From the NCBI GenBank assembly GCA_030625815.1, contig DAOUQF010000001.1, forward strand, positions 62,001-126,000: a stretch of 64,000 nucleotides of DNA. The letters run 5' to 3'. The notes beneath the pieces are model-generated. The model did not search any database, was not told the DNA's origin, and was given only the letters and a program-made list of their open reading frames with translations. Source of the DNA: Eubacteriales bacterium (GTDB taxonomy: Bacteria; Bacillota; Clostridia; Tissierellales; GPF-1). This document shows, in pieces, positions 60,285 through 64,000 of the stretch. Made by a program: the position numbers and the translations under genes. Each line of letters opens with the position of its first letter. Within the stretch, counting starts at the first letter, position 1.

Positions 60285-62198
60285 ATGTTGCCTATGAAAA
60301 CAATTGAAAATCAAATTGACACAGAGAAAGCCTATGTAAAGAATGCCAATAAACGCTGTTTGGGATATGATCTTGATCGGGATTTGGTTGTGAGCAAAAA
60401 AGTGATAACCGACACGGAGTTGAATCTTAAATTGATTGAAAATCACGAACTGATGACGACGGCAAAACCGTTTATTGAAAATCTTTGTGACTTTGTTCGC
60501 GGATCCAATTTTTTTGTGATACTGACAGATCATGAGGGCTGTATCTTAAGTGTGACGGGGGATCCTGAAATTGCGGAAAAGGCGAGGAAAAATCAAATGA
60601 TCCCAGGAGCCTATATGTCGGAGGAATGCATTGGAACCAACGCGATGGGAACTGCAATCGTTGAAAATCAGCCCGTGCAAATTTCGGGTGAGGAGCATTT
60701 TATCAACGCGTATCATACATGGACTTGTTCAGGCGCTCCAATCCATGATGAAAACGGGAATATTATTGGGTCTCTGGACTTGACGGGTAATAGCGATGCG
60801 GTTCATTCCCATACCTTGGGGATGGTTGTGGCTGCAGTAAGCGCGATTGAATCGATCTTGAGATTGAATCAAAAGCATCATCAATTGGAGAAGAGCAAGG
60901 TTCTCATAGAATCACTTTTTGATTCCATTAAAGAAGGTATCGTCTACGCGGATTTGGAAGGCAAGATATTAAGCTCCAATGAACAGGCATGCCGGATGTT
61001 CGGGTATAAGAAAACAACCTTTGAAAACTTGGACTTGCGTGATTTGATCGAGAATTGGCGCAGCATTCTAGCAAGTTGCTTGACTATGGAAGACTACTTT
61101 AACGATGAGGTCATGATCCGCGCGCGCACCAACAAAGCACATTTTCATTTAAATGCCTATAAGGTGCATCAACATGGAGAAATTCATGGAATTATTTTAA
61201 TGTTTAGCGATGTGAAAAAGGCTCGTCGATTGGCGAACAAGATTATGGGACGAAGAGCGGTCTATACCTTCGAGAAAATTATTGGAGAATCGCCGCAGAT
61301 GATCGAATTGATTGAATTTGCCAAGAAAATAGCAGACAGCAAATCAACGATCCTAATCACTGGTGAAAGCGGCTGCGGAAAAGAGGTGTTCGCTCAAGCC
61401 ATTCAGAATTATAGTCCCAGGAAGAAAGAGCCATTTGTGGCTATTAATTGCGGCGCGATTCCGCGAAATTTGATCGAGTCTGAGTTCTTTGGCTACGATG
61501 AAGGCGCCTTTACGGGAGCAAAACAAGGGGGTCAAATCGGCAAATTCGAATTGGCGGATGGTGGAACTGTTTTTCTGGACGAGATCGGAGAGATGCCTCT
61601 GGAAATGCAAACCAAATTGCTGAGGACCATCGAAGAGGGAACCATTGTTCGAATCGGCGGCAGCCAGGAAATTACGGTTGATGTTCGCATCATTGCAGCA
61701 ACAAACAAAAAACTGCGCGATGAGGTGAAGAAGGGGAAGTTTCGGCATGACTTGTATTATCGCCTCAATGTGATTCCGTTGGAAATTACGCCTTTGCGGG
61801 ACCGGGAAGAGGATATTCCGTTATTGGCAAATTATTTCATGCGGAAAATTGCCCATCGGATCAATAAGCGTTCAATTGAAATTACCGACGAACAGATGAC
61901 GAAGATGAAGCAGTATGCATGGCCGGGTAATGTGCGCGAATTGGAAAATTTTATCGAGTTGGCGATTAACAAAGAGAGACTGCCGATTGCCTTGTTGTCA
62001 TTAAAAAAGCAAGAGCTCTCAAGCCCGAGGCTTGAATTGGAAGCGATCTCTTTGGAAGAGATGGAGAAGACGCATATTCAGCGGATCCTTCAGCAAGAAC
62101 ACTACAATATGAGCAATGCGGCAAAGGTGTTGGGGATTGGCCGCAACACCTTATATCGCAAGGTAGAAAAATATGGAATTCCTATGATTGAAGATTAA
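60285..62198 (+). CDS. Sigma-54-dependent activator (AcoR-like) of the second AOR
   Basis: A 637-residue regulator. ATG 60285 is chosen from GGAGGG 6 bases upstream. An N-terminal GAF-type sensor (about 55-190; EECIGTNAMGTAIVENQP), a PAS domain (about 205-315; GIVYADLEGKILSSNEQA), the AAA+ domain with Walker A TGESGCGKEVFA, the sigma-54 contact GAFTGAK and Walker B GGTVFLDEIGEM, and a C-terminal Fis-type helix-turn-helix (SNAAKVLGIGRNTLYRKVEKYGI). It is the only such activator here and lies right before a sigma-54 promoter. Confidence 0.92.
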   Translation: MLPMKTIENQIDTEKAYVKNANKRCLGYDLDRDLVVSKKVITDTELNLKLIENHELMTTAKPFIENLCDFVRGSNFFVILTDHEGCILSVTGDPEIAEKARKNQMIPGAYMSEECIGTNAMGTAIVENQPVQISGEEHFINAYHTWTCSGAPIHDENGNIIGSLDLTGNSDAVHSHTLGMVVAAVSAIESILRLNQKHHQLEKSKVLIESLFDSIKEGIVYADLEGKILSSNEQACRMFGYKKTTFENLDLRDLIENWRSILASCLTMEDYFNDEVMIRARTNKAHFHLNAYKVHQHGEIHGIILMFSDVKKARRLANKIMGRRAVYTFEKIIGESPQMIELIEFAKKIADSKSTILITGESGCGKEVFAQAIQNYSPRKKEPFVAINCGAIPRNLIESEFFGYDEGAFTGAKQGGQIGKFELADGGTVFLDEIGEMPLEMQTKLLRTIEEGTIVRIGGSQEITVDVRIIAATNKKLRDEVKKGKFRHDLYYRLNVIPLEITPLRDREEDIPLLANYFMRKIAHRINKRSIEITDEQMTKMKQYAWPGNVRELENFIELAINKERLPIALLSLKKQELSSPRLELEAISLEEMEKTHIQRILQQEHYNMSNAAKVLGIGRNTLYRKVEKYGIPMIED

Positions 62199-62269
62199 GT
62201 GTTCGAAAACGGAACACTGTTCAATAACGATACAGTATTTATGATTTTATTGTTCCATATTGATACAGT
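62199..62269 (+). promoter_or_regulatory. Upstream activator sites for the sigma-54 promoter
   Basis: Three related elements: GTGTTC-N7-GAACAC (62199-62217), TGTTCAATAACGATACAGT (62218-62236) and TGTTCCATATTGATACAGT (62251-62269). The last two share 15 of 19 bases and lie 33 bases apart, three helical turns. They are the expected binding sites of the activator encoded next door. Confidence 0.75.
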
Positions 62270-62327
62270 TTCACGGGCTGTGAAAACCTTATCATGAAAA
62301 CCTTCCTGACCATCAGGCTTTGCGGGA

Positions 62328-62344
62328 TTGGCACAATTCTTGCA
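62328..62344 (+). promoter_or_regulatory. Sigma-54 (-24/-12) promoter of the second AOR gene
   Basis: TTGGCACAATTCTTGCA matches TGGCAC-N5-TTGCA exactly, with GG and GC 10 bases apart. The start codon is 35 bases further on, behind AAAGGAGG. Confidence 0.92.
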
Positions 62345-62378
62345 TTGATTGATAGTAATAAAACAAAGGAGGCTATTT

Positions 62379-64000
62379 ATGTACGGATATCATGGCAAGA
62401 TTTTACGAATTAATTTGAAGACGCAAGAAGTTAAGGTGGATGCCTTGGATCTTGAGATCGCTAAAAAGTTTATTGGCGGACGAGGACTCGGCACAAAATT
62501 TATGATGGATGAAGTGGATCCTAAGGTGGATGCCTTAAGCCCGGAAAATAAGTTGATGGTGGTTACAGGTCCATTGACTGGAACGGCGACGCCAACTGGC
62601 GGACGATATATGGTCGTTACAAAATCACCTTTGACTGGGACGATCGCAAGTTCCAATTCAGGCGGATTCTTTGGCGCAGAATTGAAGTTTTGTGGGTATG
62701 ACATGATTATTTTGGAAGACAAGTCTGAAGAGCCTGTATATCTGAATATCGTGGATGATCAAGTTGAATTTAAATCTGCAACCCATCTTTGGGGCAAGTT
62801 GGTTGGGGAAGTTACCGATGAATTGCAAGCGGAGCATGGGAAAAAAGCAAAGGTTATGACCATCGGTCCAGCCGGGGAAAATCTTTCCTTGCTGGCGGCC
62901 ATCATGAATGAAAAGGATCGCGCGGCTGGCCGTTCTGGCGTTGGTGCGGTTATGGGATCGAAAAATCTGAAAGCAATTGTCGTGAAGGGTTCCAAAAAAG
63001 TGGGTATTCATGACGCAGATGCATTGAAAGCAGTGTTCAAGGACAGCGTGAAGAAGATTCGCGAGAATGGGGTTACCGGTGAAGGGTTGCCTACATATGG
63101 AACTGCGGTACTGGTAAACATCATTAACGAAAATGGTGTGTATCCGGTGAAAAACTTTCAAGGGGCTTATGATCCCGATGCAGACAAGATCAGTGGCGAG
63201 AGCTTGAAAGAACAATTTTTGATTCGAAAGAATCCGTGCTATCGTTGTCCGATTGCCTGTGGGCGTTGGTGCGAGGTGGACGGCAAGGAAATGGCGGGTC
63301 CGGAATACGAAACTCTTTGGGCCTTCGGTTCCGATTGCGGCATTACCGATTTAAAAGAAGTAGTATTAGCGAACGACTGGTGTAATGAGCTTGGTCTTGA
63401 TACAATATCAGCAGGTACAACTTTGGCGGCTGCCATGGAGCTTCGTGAATTGGATCTTGTGAAAGCAGAAGAAATCGATGGACAACCTTTGGAGTTTGGA
63501 AATGTGAACGCCATTGTAGAGTGGACGAAGAAGATGGCATACCGAGAAGGATTTGGTGATAAATTAGCCTTGGGATCCTATCGTTTAACTGAAATGTATG
63601 GACGCCCTGATCTTTCCATGAGTGTTAAGAAACAAGAGCTTCCAGCTTATGATCCACGCGGTATTCAAGGTCAAGGTTTGCAGTATGCGACATCAAACCG
63701 TGGCGGTTGCCATGTGCGCGGCTACCTGATTTCTCCAGAGATCTTAGGCTTGCCGGAGAAGATTGACAAGAATGCATTGGAAGGGAAAGCATTCTGGGCA
63801 AAAGCGTTCCAAGACTTGACTGCTTCCATCGATTCTGCAGGATTGTGTTTGTTTACTTCTTTCGCGCTTGGTGCTGACGATTATGCGGCATTGATCAATG
63901 CGGTCTGCGGCACGGACCACACTGGCGATACGATTTTTGAAGCAGGAGAAAGAATTTGGAATATCGAAAAAATGTTCAACTTGGAATCCGGCGTTGCTCC
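62379..64000 (+). CDS. Second aldehyde:ferredoxin oxidoreductase (3' end beyond window)
   Basis: 540 complete codons are visible and the frame is still open at the right edge; the family is about 600 residues. ATG 62379 follows AAAGGAGG. Pterin-binding signatures: TGPLTGTATPTGGRYMVV, SNSGGFFGAELKFCGYD and RSGVGAVMGSKNLKAIVV. 4Fe-4S ligands are in NPCYRCPIACGRW (about 286-298) and a later Cys in SAGLCLF. It is a paralogue of the enzyme at 57970, of the single-subunit FOR/AOR type, with no polyferredoxin subunit upstream. Controlled by sigma-54, unlike the first copy. Confidence 0.93.
   Translation, partial: MYGYHGKILRINLKTQEVKVDALDLEIAKKFIGGRGLGTKFMMDEVDPKVDALSPENKLMVVTGPLTGTATPTGGRYMVVTKSPLTGTIASSNSGGFFGAELKFCGYDMIILEDKSEEPVYLNIVDDQVEFKSATHLWGKLVGEVTDELQAEHGKKAKVMTIGPAGENLSLLAAIMNEKDRAAGRSGVGAVMGSKNLKAIVVKGSKKVGIHDADALKAVFKDSVKKIRENGVTGEGLPTYGTAVLVNIINENGVYPVKNFQGAYDPDADKISGESLKEQFLIRKNPCYRCPIACGRWCEVDGKEMAGPEYETLWAFGSDCGITDLKEVVLANDWCNELGLDTISAGTTLAAAMELRELDLVKAEEIDGQPLEFGNVNAIVEWTKKMAYREGFGDKLALGSYRLTEMYGRPDLSMSVKKQELPAYDPRGIQGQGLQYATSNRGGCHVRGYLISPEILGLPEKIDKNALEGKAFWAKAFQDLTASIDSAGLCLFTSFALGADDYAALINAVCGTDHTGDTIFEAGERIWNIEKMFNLESGVA

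Noticed and set aside
1-64000. CRISPR arrays, prophage, insertion sequences, tRNA or rRNA genes.
   Set aside because: No regularly spaced repeats, integrase or transposase genes, or tRNA cloverleaf-like sequences were noticed on either strand; a covariance-model scan would be needed for certainty.

Overview
The window reads as chromosome from a strictly anaerobic, low-to-moderate GC Gram-positive bacterium of the Clostridia type. Supporting signs are strong GGAGG ribosome binding sites, T-box and c-di-GMP riboswitches, lipoproteins, an ECF transporter, Feo iron uptake, an Etf-linked lactate dehydrogenase, tungsten-type aldehyde:ferredoxin oxidoreductases and a purine-type molybdenum hydroxylase cluster. 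I see no rRNA, tRNA, CRISPR array, insertion sequence or prophage.

Layout. 1-4 kb: the end of an Fe-S/FMN glutamate-synthase-like gene and a stand-alone trpB behind a tRNA-Trp T-box. 4-8 kb: a LysM-tailed 5'-nucleotidase, a methyltransferase and a DUF2284 metal-binding protein. 8-11 kb: a DtxR-family regulator with FeoA, FeoB and a small Cys-rich FeoB partner, with two matching palindromic operators. 11.5-29 kb: one tightly packed 17-gene run holding two complete three-subunit molybdenum hydroxylases, their maturation factors, and YgeY, YgeW, HyuA and SsnA homologues. This is the known anaerobic purine/uric acid breakdown neighbourhood, but without recognisable YgfK or YgeX. A PreA-like Fe-S flavoprotein and two fold-type II PLP enzymes occupy that space. 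29-36 kb: single genes (MarR-GNAT fusion, DEAD helicase, a third fold-type II PLP enzyme) and a von Willebrand A surface protein behind a c-di-GMP riboswitch.

36-44.7 kb holds what I think is the most unusual system. It is an operon encoding an FMN-binding membrane protein, two molybdopterin-oxidoreductase-like extracellular proteins, a surface phosphatase/nucleotide pyrophosphatase lipoprotein, a complete ECF importer (S, A, A', T), a MobB-type GTPase with a Cys-rich tail, and a small-molecule kinase-like protein. Its leader shares a core with the leader of the aldehyde:ferredoxin oxidoreductase operon at 57.3 kb, and both run into terminators. I infer a molybdenum/tungsten-cofactor riboswitch in both places and propose that the operon salvages the cofactor (or its pterin) from outside the cell.

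44.8-57 kb: a HAD phosphatase, a DNA glycosylase, an alanine/glycine symporter, an S66 peptidase, a GntR-controlled lctBCD-type lactate dehydrogenase operon and an NAD(P)HX repair enzyme. 56.4-64 kb: a MerR regulator next to a 19-bp-spacer promoter, then the riboswitch and the first aldehyde:ferredoxin oxidoreductase with its ferredoxin subunit. A sigma-54 activator follows, then a second oxidoreductase behind a textbook -24/-12 promoter with repeated upstream sites; this gene runs off the right edge.

A common theme is molybdenum/tungsten pterin enzymes (two hydroxylases, two tungsten oxidoreductases) together with their maturation, probable cofactor sensing and possible cofactor uptake.
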